Shown here piece after piece: positions 39,486 to 48,471 of a stretch of DNA of 64,000 nt. The notes under the pieces are model-generated. The model made no database searches. It was not told the DNA's origin and saw nothing but the letters and a program-made list of their open reading frames with translations. The DNA lies in the NCBI GenBank assembly GCA_965279095.1, contig CBDIHH010000004.1, positions 62,001 to 126,000 of the forward strand. The letters are read 5' to 3'. The translations under genes and the position numbers were made by a program. The stretch is from CBDIHH01 sp965279095. Its GTDB lineage: Bacteria > Pseudomonadota > Alphaproteobacteria > Caulobacterales > Caulobacteraceae. Numbering within the stretch: the first letter of the stretch is position 1; each line of letters opens with the position of its first letter.

Positions 39486-40190
39486 CTATGAGCGGTTGGG
39501 CTTGCGCAGGTACATGGCCGCGTCGGCCTCGGCCAGGGCGTATTCGGCCGCGTCGCTGCCGCCCAGCTGGCGCACGCCGTAGGTGATCCGCAGGTGGAAG
39601 CTCAGTCCCTCGGCCTGAACCGGCTCGCCCTCGATGGCGCCCTTGAGCGCCTCGGCCTTCATCCGGGCGCCGATTCGGTCGGCGTGCAGGAGCAACACCG
39701 CGAACTCGTCGCCGCCCAGCCGGGCCACCACATCCTCCTCGCGCACATGGCGCACCAGCCGCTCGGCGGTGGCGCGCAGGGCGGCGTCGCCGGCGGCGTG
39801 GCCGTAGGTGTCGTTGACCGCCTTGAAACCGTCGAGATCGAAATAGAGCACGGCGGCGGGGGTGTCGTGACGCTGGGCCAGGGCGATGGCCCGGTCCAGT
39901 TCCCGCAGGAAGGCGCGGCGGTTCAGCACCGGCGCCAGCACATCCTGGTCGGCCAGGGTCTCAGCCTCGATGAGGCGGGTCTGCAGCTCGCCGACTTCCT
40001 GGCGGAGGCGATCGATCTGCGCGCCCAGGGCCTGCAGGACGGCGCGGACAGGCTCGGTGAGGTCCGCGTCCGAAAGGCCCAGGCCCGCCGGCCCGTCGGC
40101 AGGGCGCGAGGCCACGGCGCACGCCGCCGCGCCGTCGGCATGGCGACGGGCGGAGGAAACCGGACCGGAGCGAACGCCTTCCACCTTCAT
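39486..40190 (-). CDS. GGDEF-domain protein (putative diguanylate cyclase)
   Basis: A 234-residue soluble protein. After a variable N-terminus, a coiled coil (about 55-80, QIDRLRQEVGELQTRLIEAE) leads into a complete GGDEF domain (about 85-230) with the catalytic motif GGDEF in ARLGGDEFAVLL and VLYFDLDGFKAVNDTYGHAA upstream. No RxxD inhibitory site is obvious. The architecture resembles the soluble coiled-coil diguanylate cyclase DgcB of Caulobacter, but orthology is not shown. Confidence 0.92.
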   Translation of the reverse strand: MKVEGVRSGPVSSARRHADGAAACAVASRPADGPAGLGLSDADLTEPVRAVLQALGAQIDRLRQEVGELQTRLIEAETLADQDVLAPVLNRRAFLRELDRAIALAQRHDTPAAVLYFDLDGFKAVNDTYGHAAGDAALRATAERLVRHVREEDVVARLGGDEFAVLLLHADRIGARMKAEALKGAIEGEPVQAEGLSFHLRITYGVRQLGGSDAAEYALAEADAAMYLRKPNRS

Positions 40191-40250
40191 GGCGCCAGAC
40201 TAGTCGGATGCCGCCCGGGCGCAAGGATGGCCGATGACCGGCGCGCCGTC

Positions 40251-40278
40251 TTGCAGGCGCGGGGCGCGGCCCTATACT
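40251..40278 (+). promoter_or_regulatory. Promoter of purEK
   Basis: TTGCAG (40251-40256), 16 bp, TATACT (40273-40278). The predicted start near 40285 gives a leader of about 29 nt with AGGGGGA before the purE ATG. Confidence 0.6.
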
Positions 40279-40313
40279 CCGCGCCCTTCCGGGACGCCCG
40301 GACAGGGGGACAC

Positions 40314-40814
40314 ATGAGTTCAGCGTCTGCGCCAGCCCTGGTCGCGATCATCATGGGCAGCCGGTCGGATTGGCCGACGCTCCAGGCCGCCGCCGCCAAC
40401 CTCGACGCCCTGGGGGTGAGCTACGAGGCCAAGGTGATCTCGGCCCACCGCACTCCCGATCGCATGTACGCCTTCGCCAAGGGGGCCCGGGCTCAGGGGT
40501 TCAAGGTGATCATCGCCGGCGCCGGCGGGGCCGCCCACCTCCCGGGCATGACCGCCTCCCTCACCGACCTGCCGGTGCTGGGCGTGCCGGTGCGCACCCG
40601 CACCCTCGATGGTCTCGACAGCCTGTTGTCGATCGTCCAAATGCCGGCGGGCATCCCTGTGGGCACCCTGGCGGTGGGCGAGGCCGGCGCCAAAAACGCC
40701 GCCCTCCTGGCCGCCCGGATCCTCGCCCTGTCCGACCCCGCCCTGGCCGAGCGCCTCGCCGCCTTCACGGCGCGGGTGAGCGCCGACGTCGCCGAGACGG
40801 TGGAGGACCGCTAG
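40314..40814 (+). CDS. purE: N5-carboxyaminoimidazole ribonucleotide mutase
   Basis: A 166-residue octameric class I PurE converting N5-CAIR to CAIR in purine synthesis. IIMGSRSDWPTLQ (about residue 11), SAHRTPDRMY and AGAGGAAHLPGM are the conserved substrate-binding blocks. Preceded by AGGGGGA at the right spacing. purK follows 4 bp after the stop, the usual two-gene unit. Confidence 0.97.
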   Translation: MSSASAPALVAIIMGSRSDWPTLQAAAANLDALGVSYEAKVISAHRTPDRMYAFAKGARAQGFKVIIAGAGGAAHLPGMTASLTDLPVLGVPVRTRTLDGLDSLLSIVQMPAGIPVGTLAVGEAGAKNAALLAARILALSDPALAERLAAFTARVSADVAETVEDR

Positions 40815-40818
40815 CCTC

Positions 40819-41907
40819 ATGGCGGCCGCCTTTCCGCTTCCCCCCGGCGCGACCATCGGCGTGCTCGGCGGCGGCCAGCTCGGCCGCATGCTGGCCCTCG
40901 CCGCCGCGCGGCTGGGCTTTGACGTGGCCGTGCTGGAGCCCGAGCCGAACAGCCCCGCCTCGCGGGTGGCCAAGCGCACCATCGTCGCCGACTATGACGA
41001 CGCCGACGGCCTGGCCGAACTGGCCGGCGCCTGCGACGTGGTCACCTTCGAGTTCGAGAACGTCCCGGCCCGGGTGGTCGAGGCCCTGATCGCCCAGGGC
41101 GCGCGGGCGGCGCCGGGCGCTCGGGCCCTGGCCGTGGCCCAGGACCGGGTCGACGAGAAGACCTTCCTCAACGGGGTCGGCGCCCCCACCGTGGCCTTCG
41201 CCGCCATCGACGCCGTCGCCGACATCGGCCCGGCGCTGGCGCGGCTGGGCCTGCCCGCCGTGCTCAAGACCCGCCGCGAGGGCTACGACGGCAAGGGCCA
41301 GGCCTGGATCGCCGACCCATCCGAGGCCCAGGCGGCCTTCGACGCGATCGGCGGCGGGCCCGCCATCCTCGAGGCCAAGGCGCCCTTCGTGCGCGAGCTG
41401 TCGATCATCGCCGCGCGCGGGCGGGGCGGCGAGGTCGCCGCCTACCCCATCGGCGAGAACACCCACGAGGCCGGGGTCCTGCGCCGGACCGTGGCGCCGG
41501 CGGCGGTGGCCCCCCGGGCCCAGGACCGCGCCCTCGCCATGGCCCGGGCGATCCTCGAGGGCCTGGATTATGTGGGGGTGATCGGCGTGGAGCTGTTCGA
41601 ACTGGCCGACGGGACCCTGCTGGTCAACGAGATCGCCCCCCGGGTGCACAATTCCGGCCACTGGACCATGGACGGCTGCGAGGTCGACCAGTTCGAGCAG
41701 CATGTGCGCGCCATCGCCGGCTGGCCCCTGGGCCCTACCCGCGCCCTGGCCCGGGTGGAGATGCAGAACCTGCTCGGCGACGAGGCCGACGCCTGGCCGG
41801 CCCTGGCCGCCGAGCCGGACGCCCGCCTCTGGCTCTACGGCAAGCGTGAGGCCCGCGCCGGCCGCAAGATGGGCCACGTCAACCGGCTGAGCCCGCTGGA
41901 GGACTGA
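40819..41907 (+). CDS. purK: N5-carboxyaminoimidazole ribonucleotide synthase
   Basis: A 362-residue ATP-grasp enzyme making N5-CAIR from AIR, ATP and bicarbonate. N-terminal GVLGGGQLGRMLALAAARLG, ATP-grasp blocks LKTRREGYDGKGQ and NEIAPRVHNSGHWT, all typical. Paired with purE. It ends 6 bp from the convergent S9 peptidase gene. Confidence 0.97.
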   Translation: MAAAFPLPPGATIGVLGGGQLGRMLALAAARLGFDVAVLEPEPNSPASRVAKRTIVADYDDADGLAELAGACDVVTFEFENVPARVVEALIAQGARAAPGARALAVAQDRVDEKTFLNGVGAPTVAFAAIDAVADIGPALARLGLPAVLKTRREGYDGKGQAWIADPSEAQAAFDAIGGGPAILEAKAPFVRELSIIAARGRGGEVAAYPIGENTHEAGVLRRTVAPAAVAPRAQDRALAMARAILEGLDYVGVIGVELFELADGTLLVNEIAPRVHNSGHWTMDGCEVDQFEQHVRAIAGWPLGPTRALARVEMQNLLGDEADAWPALAAEPDARLWLYGKREARAGRKMGHVNRLSPLED

Positions 41908-41913
41908 CGGCCC

Positions 41914-43836
41914 TCAGTTCGGCGGGTTGTTGGCTTCCAGGAACTTCACCGTCTCGGTGAGCATCTGCAGCCGGGTCTCGCCGCGCGACAGCCAGTGATC
42001 CTCCTTGTTGAGCGCCACCAGCTGCACCGGCTTGCCCGACGCCTGGAGCGCCGAGGCCATGATCTGCGATTGCTCGAACGGCACCACGGTGTCGTCCCGA
42101 CCGTGAATCAGCAGGACCGGCGCCGAGGCCTGCGCCGCTAACTTGGCGGGGGACAGGCGGTCAACGTTCGGATCGCCGATGCCTTCCACACCAAGGAAGC
42201 GGGCCCAGTAGCGCAGGACAAGGGTATCGCTGCCCGCCCGCTGCCGCGACCGGATCCAGGTCAACATCCGCGTCAGGTCGGCCGGGCCGGATACCGAGAC
42301 GGCGCAACGATAGACGTCCTTCTCCAGCGTCACCCCGGCCAGGGCCGCATATCCCCCATAGCTGGCGCCGACGATGCACACCCGTTTCGGGTCGATGAGA
42401 CCCTGCGCCGTGAGGTAACGGACCCCGTCCGACAGGTCCGTTTGCATCTTCTTGCCCCACTGGCCGTGGCCAGCTTCCCGGAAGGCGCGTCCAAAACCGG
42501 TGGACCCCCGGAACTGCGGCTGCAGCACCGCATAGCCGCGCGAGGCAAGGGCTTGGGACCACCAGTCGAAGCCGGGCTCGTCCCTTGCCGCAGGCCCCCC
42601 GTGGGGAAGCACTACCAGGGGAAGGCCCTTGGCGGCGCGGCCGGCGGGGAGGGTGAGATAGGCGGGGATGGGCAGGCCGTCACCGGCCTTGTAGGTCACG
42701 GTTTGAACCGAGGCCATGTCCTTGGGGACTAGGTCCTCATAGAGATCACCCAGAGGCGTAGCCTTGAAGGTCGCCATGTCGACCACGTAATAGGCCACCC
42801 CATACGTCGGCCCGTTGACCAGGAGGATCAGCCTCTTTCGGTCATCGCTCCAGGAGACCAGTTCAAGGCGGGCGCCCTTGAAGGCCCGGGCGATCTTGTC
42901 CCATTGCTTCTGGTCCTCGGGATCAAAGAAATTATACCGGCCCATATCGCGACGGGCGTGCCCGCCTACGGGCGTGAAGGTCACAGGGTCGAAGATCAGA
43001 TCGCCGACCGTGGCGGGGAGGGGATCCTTCCATGCCCCGTCCGAAAGGGACACCTCGCGAAGCTCGCTCTCTTCCTCCCCGAGCCGGTTGACCAACACGG
43101 TTTCCGGCGTGCGGCCCAGGCCAACCAGATACGGCGGGTCGAGGGGCGCGGCCACGGTTTGCGCCGAGACCCAATCCTTCCCCCGAGCGACCTTGAGACC
43201 CCAGAGCTTCTGCTTCTCGAAATAGGTGGATTCCGCCACGGGGCGTCCGGCCTGGTCGATGACCCAGCCCCGCGACACTTCCGAGCCCTTGATCAGCGTC
43301 GTGACCCTCCCGCTCTCGACGTCCATCTTGTAGAGGGTCCGCAGGTTGCGTTCGTCCATCCGCCATCCCTCGAAAAAGATGGTTCGGCGGCCGGCCACGG
43401 TGCGCACTTGGGGGATTTCGGCGACGATATTCAGGGTCATAGTCTGATCGCTGGCGATCAACCGGCTCTTGCCGGACTTCACGTCGATCAGTTGCGACAT
43501 GAAGAACTCCTGCCGGGGCCCGGTGAGGTCCGCCAGGAAGGTGGTCGTCGAGATCGTCACGATCAGGTGGTCGCTGTCGACCCAGGTCACATCGCGAAGC
43601 TTCTGGTTGCCCAGCCCCATGAGCCGACCGGACTTACCGAGATCGTCCAGGCCCGTGATGACCAGCTTGCGCTCATCCTTGACCGGCGTGACGAAGGCGA
43701 CCCGCCGGCCATCGGGCGAAATCTGCAAGGCTTCAATTGAGGGCAGCCGCCCGTAAGCCTCGAGCGGCGCGGCGCTGACGGCGCTGCAGGACAGCCACGC
43801 TACAATTACAGCAAATGATAGACGCTTAATCATCAT
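41914..43836 (-). CDS. S9-family prolyl oligopeptidase/dipeptidyl peptidase-like protein, exported
   Basis: A 640-residue secreted serine peptidase. Signal peptide about 1-23 (VIVAWLSCSAVSAAP), then a beta-propeller region with WD40-like blades (about 30-370), then the alpha/beta-hydrolase domain (about 390-640): nucleophile Ser in GASYGGYAALAG, Asp in LLIHGRDDTVVP, and His in NKEDHWLSRGET. Start codon ATG at 43836 (two adjacent ATGs). Similar enzymes are common in Caulobacterales for periplasmic peptide use. Confidence 0.93.
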   Translation of the reverse strand: MMIKRLSFAVIVAWLSCSAVSAAPLEAYGRLPSIEALQISPDGRRVAFVTPVKDERKLVITGLDDLGKSGRLMGLGNQKLRDVTWVDSDHLIVTISTTTFLADLTGPRQEFFMSQLIDVKSGKSRLIASDQTMTLNIVAEIPQVRTVAGRRTIFFEGWRMDERNLRTLYKMDVESGRVTTLIKGSEVSRGWVIDQAGRPVAESTYFEKQKLWGLKVARGKDWVSAQTVAAPLDPPYLVGLGRTPETVLVNRLGEEESELREVSLSDGAWKDPLPATVGDLIFDPVTFTPVGGHARRDMGRYNFFDPEDQKQWDKIARAFKGARLELVSWSDDRKRLILLVNGPTYGVAYYVVDMATFKATPLGDLYEDLVPKDMASVQTVTYKAGDGLPIPAYLTLPAGRAAKGLPLVVLPHGGPAARDEPGFDWWSQALASRGYAVLQPQFRGSTGFGRAFREAGHGQWGKKMQTDLSDGVRYLTAQGLIDPKRVCIVGASYGGYAALAGVTLEKDVYRCAVSVSGPADLTRMLTWIRSRQRAGSDTLVLRYWARFLGVEGIGDPNVDRLSPAKLAAQASAPVLLIHGRDDTVVPFEQSQIMASALQASGKPVQLVALNKEDHWLSRGETRLQMLTETVKFLEANNPPN

Positions 43837-43894
43837 AGCCCACCCCCACACTTGAGATAGACTACAGTTTTGAAGTCTCCTGCAAAGTGAAACT

Positions 43895-44563
43895 CTAGCG
43901 GCGCGTCCCGCCGTAGCGCAGCCGGCCAAGGGCCGTCGCCAAGCGCTCGGCGGGGTCGCCCTTGGGCAGGCCGGCTTTCCACGTCTCGAAGGCCATGACG
44001 TTGTCGACGCGGGCGTGGATGAAGGTCATCGCCGCCTCGTGGCCGGCGCTGAGGCGCAGGGGGATGGCGGCGATCAGGATCCCCGACAGGATGGCGCGCT
44101 TGGAATAGTGGTTCTCGTCGGCGGCGGTGTCGCCGGCCCAGCGCCACAGGGCGTCGCTGCTGGCCCAGGCCAGGCGCAGGCCGAGCGCCATATGGTGCGG
44201 CAGGGCCAGGAAGCCGCCGCAGCGGCGGGTGGCCTCGCCGTCCTCGGCCGCCGCGTCGAGGCGGGCCTCCAGGGCGCGGACGATGCGCTGGCGCATGCGC
44301 AGGGCGCGGGGGTCCAGTTCCTCCAGCCGCTTCAGGGCGCGGGCGTCGTGCCGGGCGCTGAGCAGGGCGGCCAGGTCCGCGGGCCCGCCGGGCAACAGCA
44401 GCCCGGCCTCGGCCGGGGTCAGGCCCACGGCCTTGGCGGCGCGATCCACGGTCATCTGGCTCCAGCCGAGGTCGGGGGCCAGGAGGACGGCCTCGTCGAG
44501 CAGCCGCTGCTCGGTCTCAAGGGCCCAGGCGTCGGCGGGGGGCGGGGAGGGTGATGCGCTCAT
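43895..44563 (-). CDS. COQ9 family protein
   Basis: A 222-residue protein of the COQ9 family, a TetR-like fold that binds isoprenoid lipids and aids ubiquinone hydroxylation in mitochondria; alphaproteobacterial members are presumed to act in ubiquinone synthesis. The N-terminal helix-turn-helix-like part (GWSQMTVDRAAKAVGLTPAE) and the C-terminal block WAGDTAADENHYSKRAILSG are diagnostic. It diverges from rpsU. Confidence 0.9.
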   Translation of the reverse strand: MSASPSPPPADAWALETEQRLLDEAVLLAPDLGWSQMTVDRAAKAVGLTPAEAGLLLPGGPADLAALLSARHDARALKRLEELDPRALRMRQRIVRALEARLDAAAEDGEATRRCGGFLALPHHMALGLRLAWASSDALWRWAGDTAADENHYSKRAILSGILIAAIPLRLSAGHEAAMTFIHARVDNVMAFETWKAGLPKGDPAERLATALGRLRYGGTRR

Positions 44564-44653
44564 GCCGCATCCTAGCGCTGATCGCCCCCGCGCGTCACCG
44601 GGCCCTTCGGCGCCGATGGACATTGGCGGACTGCTCTGGTATCAGCGCGCCAA

Positions 44654-44675
44654 GCCCGGAAGGCGACTTCCGGGC
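44654..44675 (+). promoter_or_regulatory. GNRA-tetraloop hairpin in the rpsU leader
   Basis: GCCCGGAAG (44654-44662), loop GCGA, CTTCCGGGC (44667-44675): a perfect 9-bp stem with a GNRA loop, 66 nt upstream of the rpsU start codon. It could be a structural or autoregulatory mRNA element; only four Ts appear downstream, not directly after the stem, so it is a poor terminator. Confidence 0.5.
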
Positions 44676-44741
44676 GCAACATTTTGCTCGCCCGCAGTCG
44701 TGCAAAGAGCCAGCGCGGGCGCGCTCCAGGAGGGACTAGTC

Positions 44742-44975
44742 ATCGTCCAGATTTTCGTCCGCGACAACAACGTCGATCAGGCGCTCAAAGCCCTGAAGAA
44801 GAAGATGCAGCGCGAAGGCTCGTTCCGCGAGATGAAGCGCCACGTGCATTACGAAAAGCCGTCGGAAAAGCGCGCCCGCCAGAAGGCCGAGGCCGTGCGC
44901 CGCGCCCGCAAGCTGGCCCGCAAGCGCATGCAGCGCGAAGGCCTGCTGCCCGCGCCCAAGAAGGTCGTCCGCTAG
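44742..44975 (+). CDS. rpsU: 30S ribosomal protein bS21, apparent ATC start codon
   Basis: A 77-residue basic protein matching alphaproteobacterial bS21 (QIFVRDNNVDQALKALKKKM, then REGSFREMKR and a Lys/Arg-rich tail). The family begins M-V-Q-I-F-V-R-D; here the codons are ATC GTC CAG ATT TTC GTC CGC GAC, so ATC at 44742 takes the place of the start codon. A perfect AGGAGG (44728-44733) lies 8 nt upstream, ideal for this codon. The nearest in-frame canonical codon (GTG at 44700) would add 14 unconserved residues, lacks a ribosome site, and would leave AGGAGG inside the gene. bS21 helps 30S initiation. Confidence 0.93.
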   Translation: MVQIFVRDNNVDQALKALKKKMQREGSFREMKRHVHYEKPSEKRARQKAEAVRRARKLARKRMQREGLLPAPKKVVR

Positions 44976-45004
44976 ACTCACGTCGGCCTGACGGTCGAAC
45001 GCGA

Positions 45005-45029
45005 AGCCGCGCAGTCATGCGCGGCTTTT
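45005..45029 (+). terminator. Rho-independent terminator of rpsU
   Basis: AGCCGCGC (45005-45012), loop AGTCAT, GCGCGGCT (45019-45026) and TTTT, 30 bp after the rpsU stop. Confidence 0.85.
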
Positions 45030-45130
45030 GTCGTTGCGCCTGGGGCGTGTTGGCTTCAGGCAGATTCGCCCGACCCCACCCCCGATCTTCCCGGCCCCCG
45101 GGTCCGGCCTTTGGCCGGCCCGAGGACAGG

Positions 45131-45203
45131 CTCCGGCCGGGATCCAGATCCTATAGCGCGGCCGTGGAGCCTTAGGATCTGGGCCCCGGCGTACGCCGGG
45201 GGA
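45131..45203. repeat. REP/BIME-like element, copy C
   Basis: Left arm CTCCGGCCGGGATCCAGATC (45131-45150) and right arm with CCTTAGGATCTGGGCCCCGG leading into CGTACGCCGGGGGA (to 45203) are inverted relatives of each other and of the elements at 19481, 50241 and 56313. It lies between rpsU and the hydrolase gene. The remaining sequence between 45030 and 45130 has further short G/C palindromes and no gene. Confidence 0.75.
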
Positions 45204-45239
45204 ACGGAAGGGTCGTGGGTGAATCCAAAGGAGACCGCG

Positions 45240-46181
45240 CTACGCCCGGGCGTGGGCCAGCACGAACTCCACACCCCGCACCACCGCGGCGTTCATCCGA
45301 TCCCCCAGGACCGATGCGTGCCCCGCGCCGCTGACGGCCTCGAAGAAGCCGTGCCGGGCCGCCTTGGCCGGGGCGCCGCGCGCGCCGTCGATGGTCTCGC
45401 CGCGATTGCCCGCGACGATCACCGCCACCGGCCATTCCGGCCGGTAGGGCGCCGCGGCGGCGGCCTCCTGGGCCGAGCGGGCCCAGTTGCGCACCTCGGC
45501 GGCGGCGGTGCGGTTGTGCCGGCCCGAGGCGAAGGCGCGGCGCTTCTCGGCGGCGGCCTCGGCGGGCAGGCCGATGCGGTCGGCGCGCCCCATCAGCGGC
45601 TTCAGCGCCCCCACCGAGGCCAGGGCCGCGGCGGTGTTGGAGAGGGGCACGAAGACGTTGACGAATCGCTGGGTGCCGACATTGGCCATGGCCTCCGGCG
45701 TGGTCGCCTCCACCAGCACCAGGCCGGTGACGCGCTCGGCGTTGCGGGCGGCGAACAGGCGTACGTGCAGGCCGGCCATGGAATGGCCCATGACGATGAA
45801 CGGCCCATCCTCGCCCTTGGCGGCCAGCAGGGCCTCGAGGTCCGAGACGATGGCGCGGCTGTCGCGCGGGCCGGGGCCCGGGTCCGACCAGCCCATGCCG
45901 GCGCGGTCGTAGGCGCAGCTGCGGATTCCCTTGGCCGCCAGGCTGGCCTGCACCGCCCCGTAGTCGGCGGCCAGGCCGAACGCCCCTGCCTCCATGATCA
46001 CCGTGGGGCCAGGGCCGGGGGGACCGGCGCAGACGATGCGCATATGGCGGCCGCCGATGTCGACGCGCTCGCCCCGCGGCTTGAAGGGTCCGGTCACGGC
46101 GGTCATGGCGCCTCCCATGGCGATCCAGGCGAGCAGCAGCAGCACGACCAGGGCCAGGGCCTCGCCGGCGCGGAGTCTCAT
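45240..46181 (-). CDS. Alpha/beta-fold hydrolase with N-terminal membrane anchor
   Basis: A 313-residue hydrolase. The N-terminus is a hydrophobic segment (about 8-30, ALALVVLLLLAWIAMGGAM), probably an uncleaved anchor. The hydrolase core has the nucleophile elbow GHSMAGLHVRLF, AYDRAGMGWSDPG before it, and the late His in AVSGAGHASVLGD. The substrate is unknown. Confidence 0.87.
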   Translation of the reverse strand: MRLRAGEALALVVLLLLAWIAMGGAMTAVTGPFKPRGERVDIGGRHMRIVCAGPPGPGPTVIMEAGAFGLAADYGAVQASLAAKGIRSCAYDRAGMGWSDPGPGPRDSRAIVSDLEALLAAKGEDGPFIVMGHSMAGLHVRLFAARNAERVTGLVLVEATTPEAMANVGTQRFVNVFVPLSNTAAALASVGALKPLMGRADRIGLPAEAAAEKRRAFASGRHNRTAAAEVRNWARSAQEAAAAAPYRPEWPVAVIVAGNRGETIDGARGAPAKAARHGFFEAVSGAGHASVLGDRMNAAVVRGVEFVLAHARA

Positions 46182-46277
46182 GCCACGCCCGGGCGTTGGG
46201 GGCGATGGTTCACGGAGGGTCTGTGGTTCGGGGTGGCCCAGGGCTCAGGCTCCCGACGACCGGATGGGGCGCGGGCC

Positions 46278-46514
46278 CTAGTGGCCGCCGCCCTTTTCGC
46301 GCAGCACGGCGATGCCCAGGACCATGATCACCACCAGGGCGATGGCGCCGGCCAGGAAGCCGCCGCTGGTGCAGAACCAGATCACCAGGGCGACGAGGCC
46401 CGCGGCCACCGCCAGCGATCCCCACTTGGTCAGTTTGACGAAGGCGCTGAAGGCCGCCTGCTGGGCGTGGATGTCCATTTCGCCGCGGTGATAGTCGGAG
46501 TGGGACTCGGCCAT
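46278..46514 (-). CDS. Bacterial aa3-type cytochrome c oxidase subunit IV family protein
   Basis: A 78-residue protein: a soluble N-terminus with the DYHRGEMDIHAQQAAFSAF signature of the family (PF07835), then two hydrophobic helices (WGSLAVAAGLVALVIWF; GAIALVVIMVLGIAVL). In Paracoccus and Rhodobacter the subunit is a small single-helix part of the aa3 oxidase; this two-helix form is common in Caulobacterales. Oxidase subunits I-III are not in the window. Confidence 0.83.
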   Translation of the reverse strand: MAESHSDYHRGEMDIHAQQAAFSAFVKLTKWGSLAVAAGLVALVIWFCTSGGFLAGAIALVVIMVLGIAVLREKGGGH

Positions 46515-46608
46515 GGACAGATTGTCTCGACTGTGGGGGCGGCGATGGGATGCGCCGGCGACTGGCGCCGCAGTTAGCCTAAGTTTCGCCGCCGCTCAAG
46601 ACGCGGGG

Positions 46609-48411
46609 TCAGCCCAGGGCCTCGAACTCGTCGACCAGCCGCTCCAGCCGGGCGCAGCCCTGGTCCCAGAAGGCCTTGTCGCGCGGGTCCATGCCGAAGG
46701 GCGCCAGGGCCTCCACATAGGTGCGCGAGCCCCCCGCCGACAGCAGCTCGGTATAGGCCGCCGCGAATCCCTCCGGCTGCTGGCGGCGGTGCTCCATCAG
46801 GGCCTCCACCAGCAGGTTCCCGAAGGCGTAGGCATAGACATAGAAGGGGGCGTGCACGAAGTGGCTGACGTAGGCCCAGTAGTGCTCATAGCCGGCGTTC
46901 AGCCGCACCGCCGGCCCCAGGCTCTCGCCCATGATCTCCAGCCAAAGGCTGCCGATCTGGTCGGGCGCCACCTCGCCGGCGGCTCGGGCGGCGTGAAAGC
47001 GCGTCTCGAAACGGTGGAAGGCGATCTGCCGCACCACGCTGTTCAGCCCATCCTCGATCTTGCCCGCCAGCAGCAGTCGTCGCTCGGCCGGGGGCGCCTC
47101 GGCCAGGAGCCGGTCGAACACCAGTCCCTCGCCGAAGATCGAAGCGGTCTCGGCCAGGGTCAGGGGGGTGTCCGACAGCAGCGTGCCCAGGGGCGAGGCC
47201 AGGGTCTGGTGCACCGCGTGCCCCAGTTCGTGGGCCAGGGTCAGCACGTCGCGCCGCTCGCCCATGAAGTTCATGAACACATAGGGATGGCGGTCGGCGG
47301 TGACGGGATGCGAATAGGCCCCCGACGACTTGCCGGCCCGGGGGCGGGCGTCGATCCACGGATTGTCGAAGAAGGTGCGGGCGTTGTCGGCGAAGGCCGG
47401 GGCCAGCTGGTCGAAGGACGACAGCACCAGGGCCTTGGCCTCGTCCCAGCTGTAGCGGCGCGGCGGGGCCGACTCCAGCGGGGCGTTGCGATCCCAGTAG
47501 TCGAGGGTCTTGACGCCCATGGCCTTGGCCTTGAGGCGATAGTAGCGATGCGACAGCTGGGGATAGGCCTCGACCACGGCCGCCTCCAGGGCGTCCACCG
47601 CCTCGCCGTCGACCTCGTTGGCCAGGTGGCGCGGCTGGGCGGGCGAGGCGTAGCGCCGCCAGCGGTCCTCGACCTGCTTCTCGAAGGCGATAGTGTTGAG
47701 GCAGAGGCCCAGGGTCGGGGTCTGCGCCTCCAGGGCCTTGGCCAGGCCCTGGCCGGCGGCCTTGCGGCGGGCGCCGTCGGCGTCCGACAGGCGGTTGAGA
47801 GCTTCGGGCAGGGTCAGGGTGTCGCGGCCGACCTTCACCTGCAGGCGGCTGAGCGTCTCGTCGTACAGGCGCGACCAGTTGGCCACCGCCGGGGCGCGAT
47901 CCACCAGCAGCCGCTCCAGGTCGGCGGACAGCTCATGGGGGCGGAACAGCCGCACCCGCCGCAGCCAGGGGCGCCAGCGGGCGGCGCCGGGGTCGGCCTT
48001 GAGGGCGGCCTCGATCTCGACGTCGTCGAGCTGGTTGATCTCGAGGGTGAAGAACAGGCTCTCCGCGGCGATGGCGGCCGAGCGGGCGCGCATGTCCCCC
48101 TCGAACTTGGCCCAGGCCGCGTCGTCGCGCGCCACCGAGGTCTGCAGCGAGGCATAGGCGCCCAGGGCCCACAGGCGGTTGGTGGCCTCCTCGTAGAGGC
48201 GGATGCCTTCGTTCAGCAGGGCGCCCAGCCGGCGCGCGTCGGCCCGCGCCTTGACCAGCACCCCCTTGAGGGCGGTGAGCCGGGCGTTGGCCTCCGTGGC
48301 CAGGACGAGATCGGCCTCGATGCGCGGGTCCGATCGGCCGTCATAAAGGTCGTCGAGGCGCCACTCGGGCAGGTCTGCCGGAGGGGCGGGCGGCTTGGCA
48401 TGGACGGTCAT
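46609..48411 (-). CDS. pepF: M3-family oligoendopeptidase (PepF-like)
   Basis: A 600-residue zinc metallopeptidase. The N-terminal oligopeptidase F domain (about 120-190) is followed by the M3 catalytic domain with TLAHELGHAVH (zinc His pair and catalytic Glu, about residue 390) and the downstream Glu ligand in PLTLAETASIFGEGL. Cytoplasmic, degrades short peptides. It diverges from tacA. Confidence 0.94.
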   Translation of the reverse strand: MTVHAKPPAPPADLPEWRLDDLYDGRSDPRIEADLVLATEANARLTALKGVLVKARADARRLGALLNEGIRLYEEATNRLWALGAYASLQTSVARDDAAWAKFEGDMRARSAAIAAESLFFTLEINQLDDVEIEAALKADPGAARWRPWLRRVRLFRPHELSADLERLLVDRAPAVANWSRLYDETLSRLQVKVGRDTLTLPEALNRLSDADGARRKAAGQGLAKALEAQTPTLGLCLNTIAFEKQVEDRWRRYASPAQPRHLANEVDGEAVDALEAAVVEAYPQLSHRYYRLKAKAMGVKTLDYWDRNAPLESAPPRRYSWDEAKALVLSSFDQLAPAFADNARTFFDNPWIDARPRAGKSSGAYSHPVTADRHPYVFMNFMGERRDVLTLAHELGHAVHQTLASPLGTLLSDTPLTLAETASIFGEGLVFDRLLAEAPPAERRLLLAGKIEDGLNSVVRQIAFHRFETRFHAARAAGEVAPDQIGSLWLEIMGESLGPAVRLNAGYEHYWAYVSHFVHAPFYVYAYAFGNLLVEALMEHRRQQPEGFAAAYTELLSAGGSRTYVEALAPFGMDPRDKAFWDQGCARLERLVDEFEALG

Positions 48412-48471
48412 GGGATCAGGATATGCACCGGCGGCGGCGGACCCTTCAACCGAAACCGGGCCGGGCGGTCG

